NCBI GenBank assembly: GCA_032622095.1
Contig: CP136066.1
Location: 103,375,319-103,439,318, forward strand
DNA length: 64,000 nt
Source of the DNA: Siphonodentalium dalli
Lineage: Eukaryota; Mollusca; Scaphopoda; Gadilida; Siphonodentaliidae
Reading direction: 5' to 3'
Within the stretch, counting starts at the first letter, position 1. Each line of letters begins with the position of its first letter. Under the pieces are notes generated by a model. It worked only from the letters and a program-made list of their open reading frames with translations. It did no database searches and had not been told where the DNA came from. This document shows, piece by piece, positions 1-10,782 of the stretch. Position numbers and translations under genes: made by a program.

Positions 1-1640
1 AGGATTTCGTAATCAATCCCGACCAAATGTAATTCCTTCAATTTCTCGATAGGAAATGTAGAAAGAATGTTTATGTTAAAATATTTCATAGTGATGTAAA
101 TAGGTCTATGTCTAAACTGGCAATTTCTTTATATGTGCACGTACTTCAATAGTTGCACTGTTCTTGGTGAAGTTCTGATATTTGGTTGAATTTTGGTCCA
201 CATCTCCATCTGCCGTGATCCCTTACACATATATTTAAACGGACATTGCTGATTCGAGCTTCCAAATTGTGTCCACGTAATTCGGAAGGAGGTATTTATA
301 TAAGACGGGTTGACGCATAGGCGATATATTGGTATACCGGCTTGATGTGCACTGAAAAATACTTTCCGTGGTTGATTTTCAGCTGTTACTAATTTCCCCC
401 ACAAGTGGAAGAAACGCTCTTTATTTCAACCATATAAGGAATATACAAACACTGAACGCTCTTTTCTGTTTCATTGATGTTTTGTGTTTTCGACCCAAAC
501 AACGTGGACTTCAATGCGTCATTCTGGGACACATAATGCTCGTATTTGTCGTTAGAATCTTTAGTCGCGACTATGGGGTTCATCGGCCATACACGAAAAT
601 GCTATATTTAGACAGTATTTTGGACAACAAGCAATGAGTATTTGGTCATGTTGTTGAAACCAGTGTCTGTAAATAGCCTTATTTTGTTGGTACTTTAATT
701 GCCTGCAAGCTTACATACTGATTTATGCTATTTCGATGACTTGACCTCGGTCAACTAAGCCGGATATATGGTGATTCGACGTCCAAATCTGCCAAAATTC
801 AACGGAATAACGGGGTATATAAGCTCACCATGAGCTAATTTCAAAATCAAATATTTTATTCCAACATGAAACTAGGTGAATACTTAGGTCTAATATGAAC
901 CTATTTGTACGAAGATATTTGGCCAGGTAATGAATTGCTCTTGTTGACTATACTATTGCGGACAAGCTGCAATAGTTGGAGTACTGTATTGATAATGTTT
1001 GGGCCTATGTGTGCGTTGATATCATTACATTCGAGAGTTTTGATGTATAGTCCGTAGACTGTGTGCATATGGTTTCACACGGAATGCTGTGGAAGACGCT
1101 TGCATCAGTGTTGATCTCATCGCAACTGCGAGTAGACTATTCTGGTCCAGAAGCTCTTTTCATTCAGCCAGAGCTGAATATAGTATTGAGGCCATTTTTC
1201 ACAAGTTAAACCAGATAACGACGACTGTCGTGATTACATAGCCAGTCAAGAAAACACTTTAATGTGCATTCCTGTTTCTGAAAAACGAATTGTCTATGAT
1301 GGTTTTCTGCTCAAGCTAATTACCAACAGGGTGAACAAGTGCAATTGAGGAATTATTTGCTTTGCCATGTGTGCCGACTGCGTGACTCTTCTCGACTAAA
1401 TGGTACTGAAAGAGACATATGACCATTTGGATGTCACACACGTGGTGTCTCGATGCTGCCTATAAAGCATGTGGAAGAGTAGCTCCGCCTTGTAAATCCA
1501 GAGTCCAACAACATAATGCTCGTTTGTGATTGTCGAGGTAGTAGGGCCGAATAATAGTTGGTATCGGCTCTTAAGGGCGCTCCCACTTGTTTTATCGGTG
1601 GTTAAAGCAGGATAAAATTATTTTAAACACCACTGACAAT
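1..1640. repeat. Satellite unit, copy 1 (1640 bp)
   Basis: First full unit of the tandem satellite, phased on AGGATTTCGTAATC at the window start. It is almost identical to copy 2. It carries the subtype-A variants (CTAATTTCCCCCACAAG, CGACCCAAAC, CGCGACTATGG) and a 6-bp insertion in the GGTAT..AAGACGGG segment that only copies 1 and 2 share. Short open frames on both strands are by-products of the repeat; no known RNA or protein gene is recognised in the unit. Confidence 0.95.
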
Positions 1641-3214
1641 AGGATTTCGTAATCAATCCCGACCAAATGTAATTCCTTCAATTTCTCGATAGGAAATGTA
1701 GAAAGAATGTTTATGTTAAAATATTTCATAGTGATGTAAATAGGTCTATGTCTAAACTGGCAATTTCTTTATATGTGCACGTACTTCAATAGTTGCACTG
1801 TTCTTGGTGAAGTTCTGATATTTGGTTGAATTTTGGTCCACATCTCCATCTGCCGTGATCCCTTACACATATATTTAAACGGACATTGCTGATTCGAGCT
1901 TCCAAATTGTGTCCACGTAATTCGGAAGGAGGTATTTATATAAGACGGGTTGACGCATAGGCGATATATTGGTATACCGGCTTGATGTGCACTGAAAAAT
2001 ACTTTCCGTGGTTGATTTTCAGCTGTTACTAATTTCCCCCACAAGTGGAAGAAACGCTCTTTATTTCAACCATATAAGGAATATACAAACACTGAACGCT
2101 CTTTTCTGTTTCATTGATGTTTTGTGTTTTCGACCCAAACAACGTGGACTTCAATGCGTCATTCTGGGACACATAATGCTCGTATTTGTCGTTAGAATCT
2201 TTAGTCGCGACTATGGGGTTCATCGGCCATACACGAAAATGCTATATTTAGACAGTATTTTGGACAACAAGCAATGAGTATTTGGTCATGTTGTTGAAAC
2301 CAGTGTCTGTAAATAGCCTTATTTTGTTGGTACTTTAATTGCCTGCAAGCTTACATACTGATTTATGCTATTTCGATGACTTGACCTCGGTCAACTAAGC
2401 CGGATATATGGTGATTCGACGTCCAAATCTGCCAAAATTCAACGGAATAACGGGGTATATAAGCTCACCATGAGCTAATTTCAAAATCAAATATTTTATT
2501 CCAACATGAAACTAGGTGAATACTTAGGTCTAATATGAACCTATTTGTACGAAGATATTTGGCCAGGTAATGAATTGCTCTTGTTGACTATACTATTGCG
2601 GACAAGCTGCAATAGTTGGAGTACTGTATTGATAATGTTTGGGCCTATGTGTGCGTTGATATCATTACATTCGAGAGTTTTGATGTATAGTCCGTAGACT
2701 GTGTGCATATGGTTTCACACGGAATGCTGTGGAAGACGCTTGCATCAGTGTTGATCTCATCGCAACTGCGAGTAGACTATTCTGGTCCAGAAGCTCTTTT
2801 CATTCAGCCAGAGCTGAATATAGTATTGAGGCCATTTTTCACAAGTTAAACCAGATAACGACGACTGTCGTGATTACATAGCCAGTCAAGAAAACACTTT
2901 AATGTGCATTCCTGATTCTGAAAAACGAATTGTCTATGATGGTTTTCTGCTCAAGCTAATTACCAACAGGGTGAACAAGTACAATTGAGGAATTATTTGC
3001 TTTGCCATGTGTGCCGACTGCGTGACTCTTCTCGACTAAATGGTACTGAAAGAGACATATGACCATTTGGATGTCACACACGTGGTGTCTCGATGCTGCC
3101 TATAAAGCATGTGGAAGAGTAGCTCCGCCTTGTAAATCCAGAGTCCAACAACATAATGCTCGTTTGTGATTGTCGAGGTAGTAGGGCCGAATAATAGTTG
3201 GTATCAGCTCTTAA
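1641..3214. repeat. Satellite unit, copy 2, left part
   Basis: Second unit, interrupted at its TTAA (3211-3214) by the piggyBac element and resumed at 9084-9149. The two parts add up to 1640 bp, the length of copy 1, so nothing was lost at insertion. The intact site in copy 1 reads GGCTCTTAAGGGCG. Confidence 0.95.
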
Positions 3215-3227
3215 CCCTTTGAACCCT
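3215..3227 (+). repeat. piggyBac left terminal inverted repeat
   Basis: CCCTTTGAACCCT, preceded by the TTAA target duplication at 3211-3214. It is the exact reverse complement of 9067-9079. Confidence 0.96.
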
Positions 3228-3292
3228 AGCGGCCGGTATACCGGCCGCTGCGTGAACCTCCATATGCCCCAGCGGCCGGTATACCGGCCGCT
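3228..3292. repeat. Two subterminal 22-bp GC palindromes
   Basis: Perfect 22-bp palindromes at 3228-3249 and 3271-3292 (half-site AGCGGCCGGTA), separated by 21 bp and directly adjoining the left terminal repeat. They are strikingly GC-rich in A+T-rich DNA. No copy is seen at the right end. A subterminal binding site for the transposase is a reasonable inference, since piggyBac elements use internal repeats near their ends, but this is untested. Confidence 0.9.
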
Positions 3293-3384
3293 GAAGCGGC
3301 ACGAAAACCGACTGCCACGTGTTTATTGTTTTTCGCTATATCCGATTCAATAACACATCGACGTCTATATTCTAGTTATTTATC

Positions 3385-3569
3385 GAATATAAAAAGCATC
3401 TTTACATTATCTTTAGTTTGGTATTATTCATATTTGATGATTAAAATACACCAAAACATGTTAAAAATAAAAAATATATATATACATATTTTGACGGGAT
3501 TCGAACTCACGTCGCAATAAAACAGGAATTTAAGGTTTTACGCTCTCGCCACTCGGCTACGCACTGCGC
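3385..3569 (-). repeat. tRNA-derived SINE-like repeat, copy 1
   Basis: On the minus strand a tRNA-like head carries an A box (TAGCCGAGTGG, reverse of 3549-3559) and a B box (GAGTTCGAATCCC, reverse of 3496-3508), followed by an A+T-rich body shared with 4476-4657. The acceptor stem does not pair, so this is not a working tRNA gene. It lies inside the piggyBac element. Confidence 0.75.
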
Positions 3570-4475
3570 TGTTAACTTATTGGAAAATATATTAGTATTA
3601 AATAAATAGGCATATAACTGTATATATATAAACTTTATATCCAATCTGATTGAAATGCTTGACTATATATACCCCTACCCACCCATCTACACCCCCAATA
3701 ACAATTTCCCCGTGAATAGGCTTAACGGCACATTTGTTAAAAAATAAAATTAGTCTTTGAAATTGCAAATCTAATACCGTAGTAATAATATGACGGCCTA
3801 CCGGCACCAAACTAGAAATAAACGAACAACTACCTAAAAGCTAAATATTAAAATAGTTATTAGAACTGAACAAAATTAAAATCTGCCAAGAACAGGGTTT
3901 GAACCCATACGCCTATGCTAGTAGCCTGACTGCTGGGATTTTGAAAGCTCAATGTTCAAAGTTCAATGTTCACTGATCCTAATGGCAATGCGCCCCCTGT
4001 CGTCATACATTGCTACTATTGAGTTCATCCATTGCATTTTAATGTGTCAAATAAAGCAAAACTAATATACAATTACCAAACGTAGTGTTGCACTGAGAAG
4101 ATCCAGACCAAGAATACAGACCAATTAATTCAGAGTTCTGCAGGTAAGCATATAAATATTATAATTGCATGCCATTCTGCGGTATCGAGGAAACGTCCGT
4201 ATTATCACATAAACAGTCTCAGTCTCACAACATTGACCGTGAACATGATCATCGACGACAGTGGTGATCGAACTATACAAGCGAGTTAATTAGTATATTT
4301 TAACATCATGTCCGGTTGTGTCATATTATTGTAACTAGTAAAGACATATTTTATTTGAAAACCTGGTCAACATATTACTTTTAAAAACATAGCCTTGTAA
4401 CGGTACTTGAAATAAGAACGTCTGCTCTTGCGTCGAATTTCAACTTCGCAAATTACTTGAATATATGTCGAAATT
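3570..4475. other. piggyBac left-arm noncoding DNA
   Basis: A+T-rich, no supported gene. Around 3893-3935 the reverse complement holds a further B-box-like GGGTTCAAACCC, possibly a decayed tRNA-derived repeat. An AG-preceded GTAAGC occurs near 4142-4148 and could be a splice donor for an untranslated exon of the transposase gene; this is speculative. Confidence 0.5.
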
Positions 4476-4657
4476 GAATATAAAAAGCATGTTTACATTA
4501 TCTTTAGATTGGTATTATTCATATATGATGATTTAAATACACAAAACACGTTAAAAATATATTATTATTATTTTTTTTTTTTACGGGATTCGAACTCAGT
4601 CGCAATCAAACACAAACTAAAAGTTATGCGCTCTGACCACTCGGCCACACATCACGC
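4476..4657 (-). repeat. tRNA-derived SINE-like repeat, copy 2
   Basis: Same family and orientation as 3385-3569: an A box GGCCGAGTGG and a B box GAGTTCGAATCCC on the minus strand, then an A-rich stretch and the shared body ending GAATATAAAAAGCAT on the plus strand. Divergence between the two copies argues for separate insertions or an old duplication. Confidence 0.75.
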
Positions 4658-5139
4658 TTGTAACGTAATTGTAAATGCAACGTATTTATATTTTACGTCT
4701 GAGCTTTGTTGGAAGTTTTGTTCACATTTATGTAGGAAAATATTTGAATGTTTTGTAATGAATGAATAAAAAAACAAAAAATTGGAGGGCGGATGGGGGG
4801 GGGGGGGGGGGGGGGTTACTTATTTGACCCTGATCCGGAGTACGTTGTTTTTAATAATAATAATAATAAAAAAAAAGGACAATAATTAATTAAAAATATC
4901 AGATGTTATGATTTCTTGAAACTGCATCGACGCCACATAACCGCTTACGCAGTTTTTATTAACCCTGCTCTAAAGCAGCCTTGTTATGTCGTAGTGTACG
5001 TCAGTAAAACTGTTAATTGTTTTCCCATTTCCCATAAACAGTAACGCAACGTTATTCTAACGTGCAAACTTAGAGTTATCCCTCCTGTATTGGTCGTTTC
5101 TGGGATTGGGGGAGGGGGGGGGGGGTATAGCACAGAAGG

Positions 5140-5320
5140 GACTATTCTCCACTGCCAAATAACAGTGATGTCATTATTATTTAGTTTGCGGGAAATGTGC
5201 AGCATCACTATTATTTGGTAATGAGACAATTAGAGCAAATATGTCATTGCTATTATTAATTGGGGAGGAGTAGCTTCACTATATATTTGACCATCACTAT
5301 TGGGGCCAATTGATGTTGAT
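5140..5320. repeat. Relic of an AATAATAGTGATG-type foldback repeat
   Basis: Contains repeated CATCACTATTATTTGG and CATTGCTATTATTAATT segments that match, in inverse orientation, the foldback element at 15015-15208 and its relative at 42861-43052. The ends are not intact. Confidence 0.55.
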
Positions 5321-5465
5321 AAAACTGTCTAACTGTTGGGAATTTCATACCTAAATTACATTTAAATACATACCTATAAAACTCTCTTTTCTATTTTCAG
5401 TCATGGGGAAAACTCATGAAGAAAAGCAGTGGGCATATCAAGAGAGATATAAGACGTGAATTATT

Positions 5466-7384
5466 ATGCCTAAATTTTCGGTAGACGAGGTGGTCCGTCA
5501 AATTCTTGAATCGGACGCAGAAGATTTGGACGATGATGACTACGATAGCTCTGATTTGGAATGGGAAAATGACAGCACGGTGACACAGGGGGGCATTCAG
5601 ACGACAATCGCTCATGCAGCTCCAGCTCCAATTGTTCCAAGAACCGACACAACCAGGGGTCAATGCATGGGACAGTTGAGGTGCTGTGGACGTGGGCGAG
5701 GTATGGGGCGTGGGTTCAACTTCAACCCTGCATTAAGTCACGGTAGTCAGAATGTCCATACATGGAAAAAGGACACAAGTTCGTTTGTCGAAGGAGTCTT
5801 TACACCAAGAGAGAATCCCGGACCCAAGAATATTCCAATTGAAATAAGTGTTGACAGTACACCTCTTGATTATTTAAATTTATTTTGGGACGATTCACTG
5901 TGGAAGTTGATTGTGGACGAGACAAACCGTAACGCTCTTCGTGTGATTTCGGGAAACCTCAACAACTATGCTGCTAAATCCATAGTACGCAAACCGATAA
6001 CTTCGTCAGAACTGAAGGCATTTATGGGTCTTAGGATTTCAATGGAAATGCTAGTTCACAAGGACAAATATGCACACTATTGGAGATCGAAGGACTCGAG
6101 TATCACCAATACGCCCGGTTTCGCAGAGATCATGACTCGGGACAGATTCCTAGCAATATGGCAATTACTTCATTGCGTAGACGAAGATGATCCAACTTTG
6201 GATAAAACTGACAAAATTTACAAGACCCGGCCAATACTTGATTACCTGTTGGAAAAATTCAAGTATCATTATGATCCATACTGTGAGCTTTCTTTAGACG
6301 AGGGAATGATACCAACAAAGAATAGATTATCCTTCAAACAGTATATAAAGGATAAGCCAATCCGCTGGGGCATTAAAACATATCTTGTATGTGACAGTGC
6401 CAATGGGTATGTGTGTAATGCTGAAGTCTACACTGGAAAGAAAAGTGATTCTAATGAGATAGCAAACCTTGGAGTGACAGGGAATTTGGTCGTCCGGATG
6501 TGTGAGGAATTTTCGGGACAAAACTACACTATCTATACAGATATATTTTATACATCTGTTCAACTAGTTGAATATCTCCTAAAACACAAAAGCATACGAA
6601 TGTGTGGAACGGCCATGACGAACAGACGGGAATTTCCTAAAGCGATCATCAGAAAACAAAATGAAATGAAGAGAGGTGAGTGGGATATACTGTTCGATGG
6701 CAATGTAGCTGTAATAGTGTGGCGTGACAAAAAAAACCCATCTATTTTGTAACATCTGTCTACGTATCGTCACCACCTGAACATGTTCATCGTTACGATG
6801 CTACAGAGAAACGGAAGGTTCCTGTTCCGTGTCCAAAATCAGTGAAAGCATACAACGCTTACATGGGCGGAACTGACAAAAATGACCAAATGACCAGACT
6901 TCAAAAATGCCGCCGACACTACAAATGGCCAAGGCGATTGGTTATCAAATTCTTTATGTGGGCAGCATTCAACGCATACATACTAATGGGGTTTGTAAAG
7001 CCACACGACCAACCTAATAAACGGACATTCACCTTTCATTTATTTATTGAACAACTGTGCAATGAGCTTGTTGCAGACTCTCGGTTTATGGGGACCTTTG
7101 GATCGCGACACTTTGCAGACTGTTCAGACAATAATCGACTGATTGTTGACGCACACCATGATGCAGAAAGAGCAGAAAACGCTTCCAGTAATAACAGATG
7201 TGTCGTGTGTAGAGAGAAGTATCTTCGCGCGAAGAAGCGTGACCCCACAGCAACAGACAATGACTTACCGAAACGATGCAAAACTGTATATCGGTGTACA
7301 TTCTGCAAAGAATTCTTGTGTATTGGCAAGCCAGGCAATAACTGTTGGGTTGACTGGCATCACAAACAAGACTATTGGCGATAA
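5466..7384 (+). pseudogene. piggyBac transposase, frameshifted once
   Basis: Encodes a DDD piggyBac transposase in two frames: 5466-6752 (428 aa) and, in the next frame, the stretch after 6727 to 7384. The first part has an acidic N-terminus (residues 17-36), the first catalytic Asp in SLDEGM (D278) and the second in YTDIFYTS (D359). The second part has the family hallmark YNAYMGGTDKNDQ with the third Asp, then a C-terminal zinc-binding cysteine domain (CVVC..RC..CTFC..FLC..C..H) just before the stop. The break lies in an A8 run at about 6728-6735, where one extra or two fewer A would rejoin the frames without other stops, so it may be a recent mutation or a sequencing error. A pyrimidine-rich acceptor (TCTATTTTCAG, ending 5400) upstream suggests a 5' untranslated exon. 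The start at 5466 is the first ATG of the open frame. Confidence 0.93.
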
Positions 7385-7412
7385 ACAGTTACAATGATAA
7401 TGACACTATGGG

Positions 7413-7691
7413 GTCACTCTCACCAAATAAATGCTGAAGGGTACACAGGTTTTGAAATTTCGTTCTAAATTACGTTTTGTTATCGTATCTGCCATGATTT
7501 TTGTAAGATAGCAAATGTTTACGTTCCAATGAAAATTAAATTGAACTGAAAACAAACTCGTAATGCGGGTCAGACATCCATGCAGAAACAAAGTTGAATT
7601 AACCGCATTAGTGCAGATCACAAACCATGTGTATATTCAGCACCCTTTCAAAAACGTGTGTACCCTTCAGCACTTTTTTGGTGAGAGTGAC
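7413..7691. repeat. Foldback element just after the transposase stop
   Basis: GTCACTCTCACCAAA...TGCTGAAGGGTACAC on the left is repeated inverted on the right (GTGTACCCTTCAGCA...TTTGGTGAGAGTGAC). The arms are about 45 bp. No clear target duplication is visible. Confidence 0.7.
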
Positions 7692-7902
7692 TTCTTCAGC
7701 TTAAATGACTGATGTCTATTCTAAGTGTTGTTTGTTTGAGTAGGCTAAGATATAACGCTATTCATTGTTTTTGTTCAATATAAATTATTTAATGTTATTC
7801 TACAATAAGAATAGTTCAGTTCATATCCAGCCATCTAGCACAATTTGAGATAGTTATTTATACCACAGAAGTCTAATATAACCAGCACCAAATGCCTAAA
7901 TT

Positions 7903-9008
7903 GGGGCATACTACATTTCAATGCTCAGGACAATTGACAATTTGATTTAGCAACTGGTGCTACTCTTAAACAGAAACTAGGTTCACTCTCATGGCCGGAT
8001 ATATCACATTTCACAACGGATCATTGGCTGCACAGAAAACGTCATTTCCCATGGCTCAATTACGATGATAAAAGATATTATTGCATTTTACATTGAATTC
8101 CGGGTAGTTGCATAGCAACCGTTACCAGGGGTGATAGTTTGACATCTATCCCGATCTAAAATACTAAGTGGTCCATGGGGAACACACCTCTACACTCTCA
8201 GACCTGTGGCACCAATTAAACATAATCAATACATTCGCCTAAACAATGTCTAAAATGGGGCATAATGCATTTGAATGCTCAGGGCAATTGTGTCATTTGA
8301 TCATTTTGGGTATTTGCTTAGCAACCGTTGCTACCCGTAAACAAAAGTTGGGTTCACACTTCTGACCAGATATATATCAAATTTCGCAATAGCGCATTGG
8401 CTGCACCGAAAACGCCACTTCCAGAGGCTGAATTACGACTATGAAAGTTATAATTGCATTTTACTTTCAATTCCGGGTAGTTGCATAGCAACCGTTACCA
8501 GGGGGTTATCGTATGGCAATGTATGTCGATCTTAAAATACTCATTGGTTCATGGGGAACATACCTGTACAGATTCAGACCTATGGCACCACTTAAACATA
8601 ACCAAGACACATACGCCTAGGCAATGCGTAAATTGGGGCATAATACAATCGAATGCTCGGGGCAATGATGTCACTGGGTCATTAGGGGTAATTGCTTAGC
8701 AACCGTTTATACCCTTAAACAAAAGTTGTGTTCACTCATCTCATAGATGTGTATAATATTTCACAATAGGACATGGGCTGCACCGAAAATGCCATTTACG
8801 AGGGCTGCGTTGCGATGATAAAAGTTGTAATTGCATTTTACTATACATTCCGGGTAGTTGCCTAGCAACCGTTGCCAGGGAGTAATCGAGTGGCAATGTA
8901 TCACGATCTTAAAATATTCAGTTGTCCATGGGGAACATACATGTAAAGTTTCAGACCTGTGCCTCCACTTAAACATAACAAACATATTGCTCCTAAACAC
9001 GGTCAACA
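7903..9008. repeat. Tandem repeat, three units of about 354-378 bp
   Basis: Units start with GGGGCATA at 7903, 8257 and 8635. Each contains a GGTAGTTGC.TAGCAACCGTT motif, a CATGGGGAACA motif and GGCACCA.TTAAACATAA. They form the right arm of the piggyBac element, ending about 60 bp before its terminal repeat. No gene is seen in the units. Confidence 0.85.
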
Positions 9009-9066
9009 ATTGATCAAAAATAACACTGGGAGCCCAGGGTCACGGTGTCGATCGTTGTGGGGAGCC

Positions 9067-9079
9067 AGGGTTCAAAGGG
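9067..9079 (-). repeat. piggyBac right terminal inverted repeat
   Basis: AGGGTTCAAAGGG, followed by the TTAA target duplication at 9080-9083. Confidence 0.96.
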
Positions 9080-9083
9080 TTAA

Positions 9084-9149
9084 GGGCGCTTCCACTTGTT
9101 TTATCGGTGGTTAAAGCAGGATAAAATTATTTTAAACACCACTGACAAT
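9084..9149. repeat. Satellite unit, copy 2, right part
   Basis: GGGCGCTTCCACTTG... to the next unit start; it completes the unit begun at 1641. Confidence 0.95.
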
Positions 9150-10782
9150 AGGATATCGTAATCAATCCCGACCAAATGTAATTCCTTCAATTTCTCGATA
9201 GGAAATGTAGAAAGAATGTTTATGTTAAAATATTTTATAGTGATGTAAATAGGTCTATGTCTAAACTGGCAATTTCTTTATATGTGCACGTACTTCAATA
9301 GTTGCACTGTTCTTGGTGAAGTTCTGATATTTGGTTGAATTTTGGTCCACACCTCCATCTGCCGTGATCCCTTACACATATATTTAAACGGACATTGCTG
9401 ATTCGAGCTTCCAAATTGTGTCCACGTAATTCGGAAGGAGGTATAAGACGGGTTGACGCATAGACGATATATTGGTATACCGGCTTGATATGCACTGAAA
9501 AATACTTTCCGTGGTCGATTTTCAGCTGTTACAAATTTCCCCCACGAGTGGAAGAAACGCTCTTTATTTCAACCATATAAGGAATAGACTAACACTGAAC
9601 GCTCTTTTCTGTTTCATTGCTGTTTTGTGTTTTCGACACAAACAACGTGGACTTCAATGCGTCATTCTGGGACACATAATGCTCGTATTTGTCGTTAGAA
9701 TCTTTAGTCGCGCCTATGGGGTTCATCGGTCATACACGAAAATGCTATATTTAGACAGTATTTTGGACAACAAGCAATGAGTATTTGATCATTTTGTTGA
9801 AACCAGTGTCTGTAAATAGCCTTATTTTGTTGGTACTTTAATTGCCTGCAAGCTTACATACTGATTTATGCTATTTCGATGACTTGACCTCGGTCAACTA
9901 AGCCGGATATATGGTGATTCGACGTCCAAATCTGCCAAAATTCAACGGAAGAACGGGGTATATAAGCTCACTATGAGCTAATTTCAAAATCAAATATTTA
10001 ATTCCAACATGAAACTATGTGAATACTTAGGTCTAATATGAACCTATTTGTACGAAGATATTTGGCCAGGTAATGAATTGCCCTTGTTGACTATACTATT
10101 GCGGACAAGCTGCAATAGTTGGAGTACTGTATTGATAATGTTTGGGCCTATGTGTGCGTTGATATCATTACATTCGAGAGTTTTGATGTATAGTCCGTAG
10201 ACTGTGTGTATATGGTTTCACAAGGAATGCTGTGGAAGACGCTTGCATCAGTTTTGATCTCATCGCAACTGCGAGTAGACTATTCTGGTCCAGAAGCTCT
10301 TTTCATTCAGCCAGAGCTGAATATAGTATTGAGGCCATTTTTCACAAGTTAAACCAGATAACGACGACTGTCGTGATTACATAGCCAGTCAAGAAAACAC
10401 TTAATGTGCATTCCTGATTCTGAAAAACGAATTGTCTATGATGGTTTTCTGCTCAAGCTAATTACCAACAGGGTGAACAAGTGCAATTGAGGAATTATTT
10501 GCTTTGCCATGTGTGCCGACTGCGTGACTCTTCTCGACTAAATGGTACTGAAAGAGACATATGACCATTTGGATGTCACACACGTGGTGTCTCGATGCTG
10601 CCTATAAAGCATGTGGAAGAGTAGCTCCGCCTTGTAAATCCAGAGTCCAACAACATAATGCTCGTTTGTGATTGTCGAGGTAGTAGGGCCGAATAATAGT
10701 TGGTATCGGCTCTTAAGGGCGCTTCCACTTGTTTTATCGGTGGTTAAAGCAGGATAAAATTATTTTAAACACCACTGACAAT
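9150..10782. repeat. Satellite unit, copy 3 (1633 bp, subtype B)
   Basis: Subtype-B variants: CAAATTTCCCCCACGAG, GGAATAGACTAACACTG, CGACACAAAC and CGCGCCTATGG. Still has the short C5 tract, unlike other subtype-B copies. Confidence 0.95.

Larger units (their letters stand above)
3215..9079 (+). mobile_element. piggyBac transposon, 5865 bp, inserted in satellite copy 2
   Basis: The element starts CCCTTTGAACCCT and ends AGGGTTCAAAGGG, a perfect 13-bp inverted repeat, and is flanked by TTAA at 3211-3214 and 9080-9083. The empty site with one TTAA is present in the other satellite copies, so the ends are exact. It carries two subterminal palindromes at the left, two tRNA-derived repeats, a frameshifted piggyBac transposase (5466-7384) and a three-copy tandem repeat of about 370 bp near the right end. 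Perfect terminal repeats and target duplication suggest recent insertion. At 5.9 kb it is longer than many piggyBac elements, mostly because of repeats inserted in its arms. Confidence 0.96.

Noticed and set aside
129..637. Conserved open frames of 64-106 codons on both strands of every satellite unit
   Set aside because: They are conserved because the DNA unit is. Overlapping frames exist on both strands at once, and C-tract length changes and small indels break or extend them between copies; no family motif is seen.
3493..3569. tRNA gene on the minus strand
   Set aside because: A and B boxes are present, but the acceptor stem does not pair and a shared non-tRNA tail follows; called as a SINE-like repeat instead.
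7036..7397. Additional frames around the piggyBac C-terminus
   Set aside because: Shadows of the transposase tail; the cysteine-rich zinc domain lies in the frame ending at 7384.
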